A stretch of DNA of 64,000 nt from Ahaetulla prasina (taxonomy: Eukaryota > Chordata > Lepidosauria > Squamata > Colubridae): assembly GCF_028640845.1 (NCBI RefSeq), contig NC_080541.1, positions 9,266,435-9,330,434 on the forward strand, in the 5' to 3' direction. Below are positions 43,071 through 53,925 of this stretch, piece by piece. The notes under the pieces were generated by a model. The model was not told the DNA's origin, did no database searches, and saw only the letters and a program-made list of their open reading frames with translations. How positions within the stretch are numbered: the stretch's first letter is position 1; every line of letters starts with the position of its first letter. The position numbers and the translations under genes are program-made.

Positions 43071-43640
43071 TCTCATCTAAATGTCCTATCTCTCGTCTCC
43101 ACAGTATAAATTATTACACTGTCCTGTTTAAAATTTACACACTTCTTAAATTTATTTTATTTTATTTTATTTTATTTATTAAATTTTGATACCGCCCTTC
43201 TCCCGAAGGACTCAGGGCGGTTTACAGCCATAGTAAAAAACAACAGCAATATACACATAAAACCATAATTTAAAAACTTATTACACAAATGGCCAAATTA
43301 AAACATTTAGAATAAAACCCCATAAATTATAAAATGTTAAAACATTAAAAATTCATGCCGAATGAGTGATCTGTACAGATTTGCAGGACACAAGAAGCTG
43401 AAACATTCTTTCTTCTATTCCACGAAATAATGCTTTAAACAGGCCCTCCTCGTTTAGGCTGAATTATTTTTTTCTCCAGCTCTCCCACCTGTTATTCTCT
43501 GATTTGATCTGATAGATTTCTTCCAATCTGTAGAAAGGGAAAAACTCCACATTTTATCTCTTCATGTGGAGGCTCAGCGAAAAAAAGAGCCTGACAGCTT
43601 CTATGAATCAATTGCAGTACTTTCTACCAACAACATCCAT
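43071..43640 (-). mobile_element. Inverted L2-type tail (43150-43340) and spacer
   Basis: (ATTTT)n, then accgcccttctcccgaagga and ctcagggcggtttacagcc mark an inverted L2/SINE 3' end. 43340-43640 is unassigned. Confidence 0.6.
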
Positions 43641-43935
43641 GAATCCATGAATAGCAATAATACATGAGCAAACAATAGATTCAAACTTAATTGCAGAAAA
43701 TATGTCTTCAGTAACAGAGTTGTTAATGCTTGGAATACACTACCTGACTCAGTGGTCTCCTCTCCAACTCCTAAAAGCTTTAACCAAAAACTGTCTACCA
43801 TTGACCTCACCCCATTCCTAAGAGGACTATAAGGGGCGTGCATAAGTGCAGAAAAGTGCCTACCGTTCCTGTCCTATTGTTTCCTTTCAATATATGTTCC
43901 TGTATATAATGTTGTGACAAAAAAAAAATCTGAAT
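43641..43935 (+). mobile_element. Jockey-like LINE 3' terminus
   Basis: Coding remnant (RVVNAWNTLPDSVV-type, frame broken) from 43700, then gtgcctaccgttcctgtcct and a short tail at 43920. Matches 13440-13740 and 57860-58180. Confidence 0.8.
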
Positions 43936-44175
43936 CAAACACTGTAAGAATTGCTAGAGATGGTCTTCTATTGTGCAAACAACCTTCATCTCTATCTTTA
44001 TAAAGATGCTAATGCAACAGTACTGATGTTACCAAGTTGTAATAATGAAACATCTGTAAGAAAACAAGAAGTGTGCTGGGTGTAAACAGAACTGAGAAGT
44101 ACCCACAGCATTTAACCAATAGCCCAAATTTAATTCTTTCTGTGAAGATAAAATATATTTGGTCTCTTAGAATAA
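43936..44175. repeat. Duplicated spacer (pairs with 62222-62290)
   Basis: cactgtaagaattgctagag and accttcatctctatcttta recur at 62224-62285. No gene. Confidence 0.55.
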
Positions 44176-44565
44176 AATTAGATTTTTTTTTTATTGGCCA
44201 AGTGTGATTGGACACACAAGGAATTTGTCTTGGTGCATAGGCTCTCAGTGTACATAAAAGAAAAGATACGTTCATCAAGAATCATAAGGTACAACACTTA
44301 ATGATAGTCATAGGGTACAAATGAGGAATCAGGGAACAATCAATATCAATATAAATCATAAGGATACAAGCAACAAAGTTACAGTCATAAGTGGAAGGAA
44401 ATGGGTGATGGGAACGATGAGAAGATTAATAGTAGTGCAGATTTAGTAACTAGTTTGACAGTGTTGAGGGAATTATTTGTTTAGCAGAGTGATGGCATTC
44501 AGGAAAAAACTGTTCTTGTGTCTAGTTGTTCTGGTGTGCAGTGCTCTATAGCGTCGTTTTGAGAG
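44176..44565 (-). mobile_element. CR1/L3-like LINE 3' end, inverted
   Basis: ttattggccaagtgtgattg through the inverted 3' UTR to gcgtcgttttgag near 44560. The pentamer tract is absent and replaced by a T-run. Confidence 0.85.
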
Positions 44566-44937
44566 GATGAGTTGAATTATTTGGTCTCTTCTGCTTTAGA
44601 GTGGGAATACTGTTTTCAGGTATTGCAGAACGGTTCCTGGTATGAATGAATCCCAAAGCAGGTGATTCTATAAGCAATGACCTGATTGGTTTGCAGTTTT
44701 TTTCCATCAGTCTGCTGATACAGATAGTCCTCGACCTACAACTCCCAATAATTGGTCTTTTGGCTATCCCAGCATCCTCCTGGTTCTCATGGTTGCAATC
44801 TGGATGCTTCGTGAGATGTGCTCCCTTATGATGTAATTGCAACCTTCCCTGCCAGCTTGCCCAGAAAGCCAGGTGGGAAGCTGTCAGGAAAGTTGGTAGG
44901 TTGCTGGGCTAAGACTCTCACACCCATGCACCCAATT

Positions 44938-44974
<37 letters not shown>

Positions 44975-45179
44975 ACACACACAAGTGCTTCCAACATGCC
45001 AGTCATTTGGAGACCACAACATACCCTCCCTAACCATCTCTCACACAACCATGCAATGTTCCAGCACCTTTCTATGCCACATGCACTCCCCGACCCTCCC
45101 TGGCATGCCCACACACCCTTTGCCTGTCTGAACGTCTGGGATTTGCAACTTCCTGACATCTTCTACAGTACCTTTGCTT
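44566..45179. other. Unassigned region with (CA)n at 44941-44970
   Basis: Contains a DNA-transposon-like string (gatagtcctcgacctacaac, 44722) and a (CA)n tract. No supported gene. Confidence 0.5.
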
Positions 45180-45483
45180 CAGTGGTGGATTTCAAATTTT
45201 TTTACTACCAGTTCTGTGGACGTGGCTTAGTGAGCGTGGTATGGCTTGGTGAACGTGGCATGGCTTGGTGAGCGTGGCATGGCTTGGTGGGCGTGGCTTG
45301 GTGGGCGTGGCAGGGGAAGGATACTGCAAAATCCCCATTTCCTCCTGATCAGCTGGGACTCGGGAGGCAGAGAATAGATGGGGTCGGGGCCAGTCAGAAT
45401 TTTTACTACTGGATCTCCAAACTACTCAAAATTTCCGCTACTGTTCTCCAGAACTGGTCAGAACCTGCTGAAACCCACCTCTG
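45180..45483. mobile_element. hAT-type MITE with perfect TSD
   Basis: CAGTGGTGGATTTCAA to GAAACCCACCTCTG between CTTTGCTT at 45172-45179 and 45484-45491. Interior has about five variants of gtggcatggcttggtgag in tandem. Confidence 0.9.
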
Positions 45484-45509
45484 CTTTGCTTGCAGAAAGC
45501 TAGCAGAAA

Positions 45510-46460
45510 GATGTCACTCCTAAGAATCCATCCAAGACGGAGTGGCTGTGGATGCCGGCACCCCGGTAAGTCAGCTGCAACCGCGGCTGTCTGTTGGGGG
45601 CGAGTCATTGGCCCCAGCAGAGAGGGTACGCAACTTGGGCGTTCTCCTGGATGGACGGCTGTCGTTTGAAGATCATTTGGCGGCCGTCTCCAGGAGAGCC
45701 TTTTACCAGGTTCGCCTGGTTCACCAGTTGCGTCCCTTTCTGTACCGGGATGCCTTATGCACGGTCACTCATGCTCTCGTCACTTCTCATCTGGATTATT
45801 GCAATGCTCTCTACATGGGGCTACCCCTGAAGTGCACTCGGAGACTCCAGTTAGTCCAGAATGCAGCTGCGCGGGTGATCGAGGGAGCAGCACGTTGCTC
45901 CTGGGTAACACCACTCCTGCGCAGTCTGCACTGGCTACCTGTGGTCTTTCGGGTGCGCTTCAAGGTTCTGGTTACCACCTTCAAAGCGCTCCATGGCTTA
46001 GGGCCCGGGTACTTACGGGACCGCCTGTTGTTACCTTATGTCTCCCATCGACCCGTATGCTCCCACAGAGAGGGTCTTCTCAGGGTGCCGTCCGCCAAGC
46101 AATGCCAGCTGGCAGCCCCCAGGGGAAGGGCCTTCTCTGTTGGAGCACCTATCCTCTGGAACGAACTTCCCCCCGGTTTGCGCCAAATATCTGACCTTCG
46201 GACCTTTCGCCGGGAATTAAAAACGTACTTATTTATCCAAGCGGGACTGGCCTGATTTTTAAATTTTTAAATTTTAAATTTTAACCTTTGTAATTTTATA
46301 TGGGCTATTTTAGGTTGGGTCAATTGACGGTTTTAATTCGGCCATTATTGAATATGTATTTTAAATTAATATTTTAAATCTATATATTTTATTGTTTTTA
46401 TCTTTGGCTGAGTCCTTCGGGAGAAGGGCGGTATAAAAATTTAAATAATTAAATAAGAAC
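45510..46460 (+). mobile_element. L2-type LINE, C-terminal coding end and 3' UTR
   Basis: 45542-46255 is open for 237 codons: VRNLGVLLDGRLSFEDHL, YCNALYMGLP, RLQLVQNAAARVI, LRSLHWLPVVFRV, FKVLVTTFKALHGLGPGYL, APILWNELPPGLR, FRRELKTYLF. This is the conserved post-RT domain of L2-group elements. The 3' end ctgagtccttcgggagaagg with a hairpin and AAAT tail at 46405-46455 matches the SINE tails in the window. The open frame suggests a fairly young copy, truncated 5'. Confidence 0.88.
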
Positions 46461-47120
46461 CTAAGGATTCTATGAATGACAGAAATTTGGAGGGAAAAGT
46501 CTTGGTTCAATGACATTTTTATTCAATCTTCAGGATGAAGTCTCACAACACTTCTTTTTTGCGGTTTAAAAACACTTTATTTGCATTTTATTTATGTAGC
46601 AAGAAAACCCTTTTTTTACTCACAAGATAGATCTACCATTAAAGACAAGCTGAAATACGCTTTTACAGGGAGTTTGCTGGGTCCCTCACCCCCTTCTTCA
46701 GAATTTTTTCTCACCTAGAAGTTGGTGCAGAGGAAAGATCACCTGATGTCCTTCTTTCTTTCTCCATTCTATGACTATTATTTACAACTTCATACTAGTT
46801 TGTTATGGTTTAAAGCTGGAAGAAACAGAGGCCACTTCATCTGAGACCAGCCTTGATGATTATCTAACATTTTTCTACTCAATCCTTATGATTTATATTG
46901 ATATATTGACTATCATTTGTGTTGCAAATGTTGTACCTTGATGAACGTATCTTTTCTTTTATGTACACTGAGAGCCTATGCACCAAGACAAATTCCTTGT
47001 GTGTCCAATCACACTTGGCCAATAAAAAATTCTATTCTATTCTATTCTATTCTATTCTATTCTATTCTATTCTATTCTATTCTATTCTATCTACCATCAA
47101 TGACAAGCTAAAATATGCTT
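46461..47120 (+). mobile_element. Receptor gene 3 3' flank with inserted CR1/L3 tail
   Basis: 46540-46680 resembles 19880-19970 and 20590-20700 (receptor 3' flanks). CR1/L3 3' end at about 46880-47090 with (ATTCT)n. The flanking string gatctaccattaaagacaag (46627) recurs at 47086 (atctaccatcaatgacaagc), so about 460 bases separate two versions of the same flank. Confidence 0.75.
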
Positions 47121-48074
47121 TTACAAAGAGTTTGAAACACTGTTAGTAAACTTCCGTCTGGTTTTGGGAGCTTCATCTTCCCTGAAGACTCTTTGAAACA
47201 TGACCCTGATGTTCTCTCTGGACTGAACTCGTTTCTTTCTCCCAGCCAGGAAATAGATCACTGGGTTAACGCTGCTGTTTAGGCAAGAGCTGACATAAAA
47301 ATATGAAGGAAAATGAAAAATGTCCCAGATATAACCCAGTCTAAGAAAATGAGCAATAACTATGTAGACATACAAAGGAAGAGTAAGAATAAGGAAACAG
47401 AGAAGGGTAATTAAGATCATCACTAACAGTCTTCCGCGTTTGATCTGTTCAGGTTTCATACATATTTTGATGAATAGGATCACAGTAGAGATTGTGACCA
47501 ATGGAAAACAAATCTTTGCAGTCACAATAAAATGGAGGCTTCGGATGGTGTGCAGATTTATAAATTCCAGCATGTTCTGAATTCCTCCCAGGAGGAAAGA
47601 GATGATCCATGAGAGAGAACAGACAGCAGGGGACAAACATTTTGGCCGGGAACAGTGATGCCAGATTGGGAAAAAGACAGACACACACCGGTCAATGCTG
47701 ATGGTTGTCAGAAGAAAGAGACCATTAATATACAATATATCCGAGAGACAAAATATGACGAAGCTGGGAATTGCTGGTAGTTGCAAGACTTGAAAATATC
47801 GAATGGAAAGTATAGGCATAAATATGAGAACCCCCAAATCAGCCGTAGCTAAATTCAGAATCAGCACGGTGAAAGGGTTTCGCTTCATCTGAAAGCCGAG
47901 TAGCCAGATGATGATTCCATTCAATGGGACTCCTATACAGCAGATGATGAACATGACTGGCAATACGATATACTTAGTTTGGGTCGCATTGGAATAACTG
48001 GTAATGTTAGGCTCTTTTACAGCATTCCTGTTTTCCAGGCTGAGATTCCTCAAGGGACTTTCATACTGCTCCAT
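47121..48074 (-). CDS. Mas-related GPCR-like receptor (gene 3)
   Basis: Intact 317-residue receptor. Start chosen at the Met of MEQYESPLRN (48074), the first ATG after the predicted acceptor at 48101-48102; the equivalent of the gene 2 start has lost its Met (LRNLSL). The N-terminus is therefore about 8 residues longer than in gene 2. Seen: sequons at N10, N23 and N29; GVPLNG in TM1 (48-53); LNLATADLG in TM2; SIDRC at 126-130; LLCFLILTLP in TM6; NPVIY at 270-274; tail FQRVFREDEAP and a Ser-rich end. Compared with gene 2, the extracellular loop between TM4 and TM5 and the N-terminus differ most, as expected for ligand-contact regions. Ligand unknown. Confidence 0.93.
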   Translation of the reverse strand: MEQYESPLRNLSLENRNAVKEPNITSYSNATQTKYIVLPVMFIICCIGVPLNGIIIWLLGFQMKRNPFTVLILNLATADLGVLIFMPILSIRYFQVLQLPAIPSFVIFCLSDILYINGLFLLTTISIDRCVSVFFPIWHHCSRPKCLSPAVCSLSWIISFLLGGIQNMLEFINLHTIRSLHFIVTAKICFPLVTISTVILFIKICMKPEQIKRGRLLVMILITLLCFLILTLPLYVYIVIAHFLRLGYIWDIFHFPSYFYVSSCLNSSVNPVIYFLAGRKKRVQSRENIRVMFQRVFREDEAPKTRRKFTNSVSNSL

Positions 48075-48100
48075 AATCTCGTCTTTTAGAATTGAGGTTC

Positions 48101-48102
48101 CT
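48101..48102 (-). other. Predicted splice acceptor AG, receptor gene 3
   Basis: Minus strand tatctttctttactcctaacag then GAACCTCA. Homologous to the other three acceptors. Confidence 0.78.
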
Positions 48103-48180
48103 GTTAGGAGTAAAGAAAGATAAGTGAATTTATAATTCCTCAAAATTGGTCTTAATGTCTTAATAATTGCAATATATGAA

Positions 48181-48400
48181 GAGTGCCTTGACTATAAGCA
48201 ATTCCATTTAATGGGAGTCCTATACATCGGATAATGAATGCGACTGAAAATACAATAACACTTAGTATAAGTGAACCCCAATTACTGATAGTATCATAGT
48301 CCAACTATTCTCCAGTAACATTCATGTTTGCCAGGTTGAAATTCATCAAGAGATTTTTGTAATGCTCCTATAATATCTTCTTTTAGAATAGAAATTCAAA
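48181..48400 (-). pseudogene. Receptor 5' fragment (N-terminus to TM1) with stop
   Basis: Minus-strand remnant MNFNLANMNVTGE followed by an in-frame TAG, then a TM1-like segment (SVIVFSVAFIIRC, GLPLNGIAY). It ends abruptly at 48186, where the rest of the exon is missing. The splice acceptor AG is lost (leader reads tttaatttgaatttc). Closely related to 59815-60045, which lacks this stop but has another. Confidence 0.85.
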
Positions 48401-48567
48401 TTAAAGAAAAAATGTGGATTCAATCATAGAGAAGAGGTATGGTCAGAGTTGCGGCAATACGACGGGCTCTTTGAGACCTCTTGAAGAGCTGTCGATATCT
48501 CCATTGTCTGGGGGTCCCAAGTGACCTAAATCATCCTATAGGGACGATGAACAAGAGGAGCACAGAC

Positions 48568-49028
48568 CAGGGGTGAAATGTTCCCAGTTCGGACCAGATC
48601 GCGTGACCCGGTAGTGATGGGGGGCGGGTAGTTTGGAGAATCTGTAGCAAAAATCCCTGCTCCCCGCCCCCACTGCCCATGCCTTGCTAATTCTTCTCTG
48701 TCCCTGAAGCTCTCGGTGGTGATATAGCTGCAAACGGCCTTAAATGACTGCCGTGGCACTTCAAAGGGCCGCACTACAGCTGATCGGTGCTGTAGGCAGC
48801 TAGTAGACTGGTGCCTCTATTTTTAAAGAAGGTAGACTGGTACCTCTTAATAAAAGGCAATTGGTAGACCAGGGCCTCTATTTTTAAAGAAGGTAGACCA
48901 GTGCCTGCCAAGTTTTGTATAGTTTATTGTTTTTATTATTTATTATTATTGACCATGCCCATTCAGTCACCTGACCACCAAGACACACCCACAGAACCAG
49001 TAGGGAATTTTTTTAGATTTCACCCCTG
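48568..49028. mobile_element. hAT-type non-autonomous element, perfect TSD
   Basis: CAGGGGTGAAATGTTCCC to TAGATTTCACCCCTG between GCACAGAC at 48560-48567 and 49029-49036. Contains a two-fold repeat of aaagaaggtagactggtacc-type sequence. Confidence 0.9.
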
Positions 49029-49528
49029 GCACAGACTGACCAGCACAGGGAGATTGCAAACTCCCTGGCTGGATTGGAAGAAGCTCCTTAAACTGGGCAG
49101 CAGAGAAAGTGACCATAGGAAGCTGGGGCGGCCACAATAAAAGAGAGGAAAAGAAGACAGCATGTGACATCGAGGTGAGAAAAGACTTTGATCTTTTTTT
49201 TAAAAAAATAGAGTTTCTCTTCATACCCACTTGCAATGAAATAGAGTGTAAAAGAGTGGCTGAGTGCAAGGAGGGAGAGCAGGTGTCTCTTCGCCCTCTC
49301 TTCCGGCATTTTGGCTGCGAGGAAAGCAAGAGTAAAAAGATTTTTTTCTGATTGAGAAAAGGGAAGGATTTGGGAAACCTCTTAAAAGTTAGGATTAACC
49401 AACTTGAGAAGATTGAACCCTACTTTTTTTTCTAATGAGATGGAAAGGTGGTAATTGATTATGAACTAAAGTTTGAATAGTTTTAATTAAAATCAATAAA
49501 GGAACACTGAAAGTGCTTTGCCTTACTG
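49029..49528. other. Unassigned spacer
   Basis: Purine-rich; no repeat family or gene recognised. Confidence 0.4.
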
Positions 49529-49685
49529 CAGGGATGTCCAAACTTGGCCCCTTGAAGAGTGGTGGACTTCAACTCCCAGAATTCCCCCAGCCAGCAACTT
49601 GCTCATATTTATAGCTCATGCTGGCTGGGGAATTCTGGGAGTTGAAGTCCACCACTCTTCAAGGGGCCAAGTTTGGACACCCCTG
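49529..49685. mobile_element. hAT-type foldback MITE, perfect TSD
   Basis: CAGGGATGTCCAAACTTGGC and its complement at the other end (one terminal mismatch), flanked by CCTTACTG at 49521-49528 and 49686-49693. Confidence 0.93.
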
Positions 49686-50035
49686 CCTTACTGAATGAAC
49701 TAGCCTGCAGTGCCATCTAGCGGCAGAAGGAAAGGGGAAAAAAGGACTTTGACTTAGAAGAAATTTTAGCTGAGGCTGACCTTGACAACTGACTGAATGA
49801 TAAGAAAGCAGCTATGCAAGAGAGAAAGATTGGATTGTGAACTTTGTTTTTGCCTTTTAAATCTCTATTTTTGGGGGCTTATTTTTTTATTTATCTATTT
49901 GTGAACACTTTGAAGTACTTTGTTTTGGCTCTGCTGTGGTGGATAAGTAAAAGACATTTTGTTCTACGTTTTGCCTTTTTTGTTTTTTTTCCCTTTTGTG
50001 ATTTATTTATTTTTCTTTTATATAACATAACATAA
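49686..50035. other. Unassigned T-rich spacer
   Basis: No gene seen; T-runs near 49880 and 49985. Confidence 0.4.
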
Positions 50036-50745
50036 CAACAGAGTTGGAAGGGACCTTGGAGGCCTTCTAGTCCAACCCCCTGCCCAGGCAGGAAACCCTA
50101 CACCATCTCAGTCAGATGGTTATCCAACGTTTTCTTAAAAATTTCCAGTGTTGGAGCATTCACAACTTCTGAAGGCAAGTCGTTCCACTTATTAATTGTT
50201 CTAACTGTCAGGAAATTTCTCCTTAGTTCTAAGTTGCTTCTTTCTTTGCTCAGTTTCCACCCATTGCTTCTTGTTCTACCCTCTTCTTTGGAGGGTAGCC
50301 CGACTCCCTCTGTGCTTTGGAGAACAGCCCGACTCCCTCTTCTCTGTGGCAACCCCTGAGATACTGGAACACAGCTATCATGTCTCACCTAGTCCTTCTT
50401 TTCATTAAACTAGACATACCGAGTTCCTGCAACCGTTCTTCATAAGTTTTAGCCTCCAGTCCCCTAATCATCTTTGTTGCTCTTCTCTGCACTCTTTCTA
50501 GAGTCTCAACATCTTTTTTACATCGCGGTGACCAAAACTGGATGCAATATTCCAAGTGTGGCCTTACCAAGGCATTATAAAGTGGTACTAACACTTCACG
50601 TGATCTTGATTCTATCCCTCTGTTTATGCAGCCCAGAACTGTGTTGGCTTTTTTAGCAGCTGCTGCACACTGCTGGCTCATATCTAAATGATTATCCACT
50701 AGGATTCCAAGATCCCTCTCACAGGTACTACTCTCACAGGTACTA
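50036..50745 (-). mobile_element. CR1 LINE 3' fragment, inverted
   Basis: Minus strand: [63 protein letters not shown] (50385-50699), then EGRTRSNGWKLSKERSNLE and VRTINKWNDLPSEVV (50098-50388), ending with the inverted CR1 terminus. A 40-base duplication near 50290-50335 (agcccgactccctct twice) breaks the frame. Longest classical CR1 in the window. Confidence 0.9.
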
Positions 50746-50829
50746 TATACACTCTCTTGCTATTGGATTGGAAAAAAGATAGACTGGTTAGAATTTGGAT
50801 TAAGGCAAGAAGAGCCAGAAGAACATTTT

Positions 50830-53400
50830 TGTTTGTTTGGATTTTTGTGTAAACAAGGCATTACGAAATTTAGCTGACCAAATCATGGAGGCTGAAGTCA
50901 AATTCCCTGATTCACTGGCCATTATTTTGGGAGCTCTAAACAAAGCAAACTTAAGGAAAGAGCTACCAAAATACTTTCAGCATGTCAATTGTCCCACTAG
51001 AGGCAATAATATGTTAGACCATTGCTACAGAACACTAAAAGATGCTTATCGGTCTTTACCACATGCAGCTGTAGGACACTCTGATCATTGCATGATTCAC
51101 CTTGTACCTGCTTACAGGCAAAGACTTAAAACCATAAAACCAACAATTAAATCAGTGAAGATCTGAACGGAGGAGTCAAAATTAAAGCTGCAGGCCTGCT
51201 TTGACTGCACTGATTGGAATATTTCTGAAGATACCTCTGCAGACCTGGATGAACTCACAGACACTGTAACATCATATGTCAGCTTCTGTGAAGACCTGTG
51301 TATACCGACAAAGAACTTGCGAATATACAATAACAACAAACCTTGGTTCACACCTAAACTTAAGCAGCTATGTCATTCCAAAGAGGAAGCCTACAGAAAA
51401 GGTGATAAAATGCTGTACAATCAGGCCAGAAATGCACTAACAAGGGAGATCAGAGCAGCAAAAAGAAGCTACTCTGAAAAGCTAAAGAATCAGTTCTCAG
51501 CAAATAAACCAGCAAACATGTGGAAAACTCTTAAAAATATCACCGGCTATGGCAAACCTCCTTCCCGGGCTGAAGGTAATCAACAACTGGCAGATGACCT
51601 GAATGAGTTTTACTGCAGGTTTGAAAGGAAACTACAGCAATCTATCTCCACAACCCCCATCTCAGACACACCAACAACAGCCAAGCCTCCTACAACTGAC
51701 TCCATTCCATTGGGTTCACAACCCCTAGTGATCACAGAAAAGGAAGTGAAGAACCTATTTTACAGACAAAAGCCAGGAAAAGCTCCAGGCCCAGACAAGA
51801 TAACTCCTTCTTGCTTAAAAGTCTGTGCTGACCAATTGGCCCCCATCTTCACCCATATCTTCAATAAATCACTAGAGATGTGCTATGTTCCTTCTTGCTT
51901 CAAACGCTCTATCATCATCCCAGTGCCGAAGAAGCCCACCATCAAAAAACTGAATGACTACTGACCAGTTGCATTAACATCTATAGTCATGAAAGCCTTT
52001 GAAAGGCTAGTGCTGTCCCACTTGAAAACCATCACAGATCCACTGTTAGACCCCTTGCAATTTGCATACCGAGCAAATAGATCAACAGATGATGCTGTTA
52101 ATATGGCTCTGCACTACATCTTACAACATCTTGAATCTCCAAAGACCTATGTAAGGGTCCTCTTTGTAGACTTTAGTTCAGCATTCAATACCATCATTCC
52201 AGACACTCTTCTAACTAAGCTAAACCAGCTACAGGTACCTGAACAGACTTGTAAGTGGATCACAAGCTTCCTAACAAACAGGAAGCAGCAGGTGAAGCTA
52301 AGCAGGATCACATCAGATACCTGTACAATTAGCACAGCCCCCCCCCCCAAGGCTGTGTGCTCTCCCCACTTCTCTTCTCTCTGTATACCAATGACTGCAT
52401 CTCCAATGATCCATCTGTTAAACTACTGAAGTTCGCAGATGACACAACAGATTGGTCTCATTCGAGGCAATGACGAATCTGCATATAGATGTGAGGTCGA
52501 ACGACTAGCCTTGTGGTGAGACCATAACAATCTGGAACTGAACACACTCAAAACTGTAGAAATGGTGGTAGACTTTAGGAGAAACCCTTCCATACTTCCA
52601 CCTCTCACAGTACTTGACAACACAGTATTAACAGTAGAAACCTTCAAATTTCTAGGTTCTATCATATCACAAGACCTAAAATGGACAGTTAACATCAAAA
52701 ACATCATCAAAAAAGGACAACAAAGAATGTTCTTTCTGTGCCAACTTAGAAAGCTCAAACTGCCCAAGGAGCTACTGAACCAGTTCTACAGAGGAATTAT
52801 TGAGTCTGTCATTTGCACCTCTATAACTGTCTGGTTCGGTTCTGCAACCCAACAAGAAAGACACAGACTTCAGAGGATAATTAGAACTGCAGAAAAAATA
52901 ATTGCTACCAACCTGCCTTCCATTGAGGACCTGTATACTGCACGAATCAAGAAGAGGGCCGTGAAAATATTTACAGATCCCTCACATCCAGGACATGAAC
53001 TGTTTCAATTCCTACCCTCAAAACAATGCTATAGAGCACTGCACACCAGAACAACTAGACACAAGAACAGTTTTTCCCCTGAAGGCCATCACTCTGCTAA
53101 TAATTCCCTCAACAATGTCAAACTATTTACTAAATCTGCACTACTATTAATCTTCTCATCGTTTTCATCACCAATCTCTTTCCACTTATGACTGTATGAC
53201 TGTAACTTTTTGTTGCTATCACTAAGGGTTCAATTGCAACCTATGACCATCATTTGTGTTGTAAATGTTGTACCTTTGATGAAGGAATTTTTTTTGTTTC
53301 TTTTTCTTTTCTTTTATGTACGCTGAGAGCGTATGCACCAAAACAAATTCCTTGTGTGTCCAATCACACTTGGCCAATAAATTCTATTCTATTCTTCTAT
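50830..53400 (+). mobile_element. CR1/L3-like LINE, 2.5 kb, endonuclease end to tail
   Basis: Most complete copy of the dominant family. 50837-51166 carries the endonuclease C-terminus (GHSDHCMIHLVP). 51317-51964 encodes KPWFTPKLKQLCHSKEEAYR and the RT entry (GKAPGPDKITPSCLK, IIPVPKKP), ended by a TGA at 51961-51963. 51989-52429 continues RT (PLQFAYRANRSTDDAV, VLFVDFSSAFNTIIPD). A C-run (52337-52348) shifts the frame at the PQG motif, and two bases are missing after KFADDTT (52450). The C-terminal half is open again at 52562-53191. Tail pentamers are short. It was probably an active template family, but this copy is dead. Confidence 0.93.
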
Positions 53401-53624
53401 TATTTTTACCTTTTCCCCCCTGGCTTTCAAGATTTATCTTAACTTTTTTTTTTTTGCCTTTTTGATTTTTGATTTTCTTTTTTCCTTCATTTTTTATAAT
53501 TGGATTGGTAATAGTTTTGGCATTTGATTTTTTTTTTGGGGGGGGTGATTGATTTTAATTTGTTTATTTTTCTATTTTTTATTTTTTTCTAATCCAACCA
53601 TAGAGGAGGATCTATGGGATCTAT
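53401..53624. other. T-rich low-complexity spacer
   Basis: Runs of T and G; no gene. Confidence 0.5.
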
Positions 53625-53925
53625 CTATCTATAATCTCAGGGGTTGCCACAAAGAAGAGGGAGTCAAGCTATTCTCCAAAGCACCTGAGGGTAGAACAAG
53701 AAGCAATGGGTGGAAATTGATCAAGGAAAGAAGCAACTTAGAACAAAGGAGAAATTTCCTGACAGTTAGAACAATTAATAAGTGGAACGACTTGCCATTT
53801 TTAAGAAAATGTTGGATAACCATCTGACTGAGATGGTGTAGGGTTTCCTGCCTTGGCAGGGGGTTGGACTAGAAGGCCTCCAAGGTCCCTTCCAACTCTG
53901 TTGTTATATTATATTGTATTATATT
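53625..53925 (+). mobile_element. CR1 LINE 3' end
   Basis: EGVKLFSKAPEGRTRSN and VRTINKWNDLP are readable. A 42-base loss removes the PSEVVNAPTLE part. Ends ggttggactagaaggcctcc. Confidence 0.88.
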
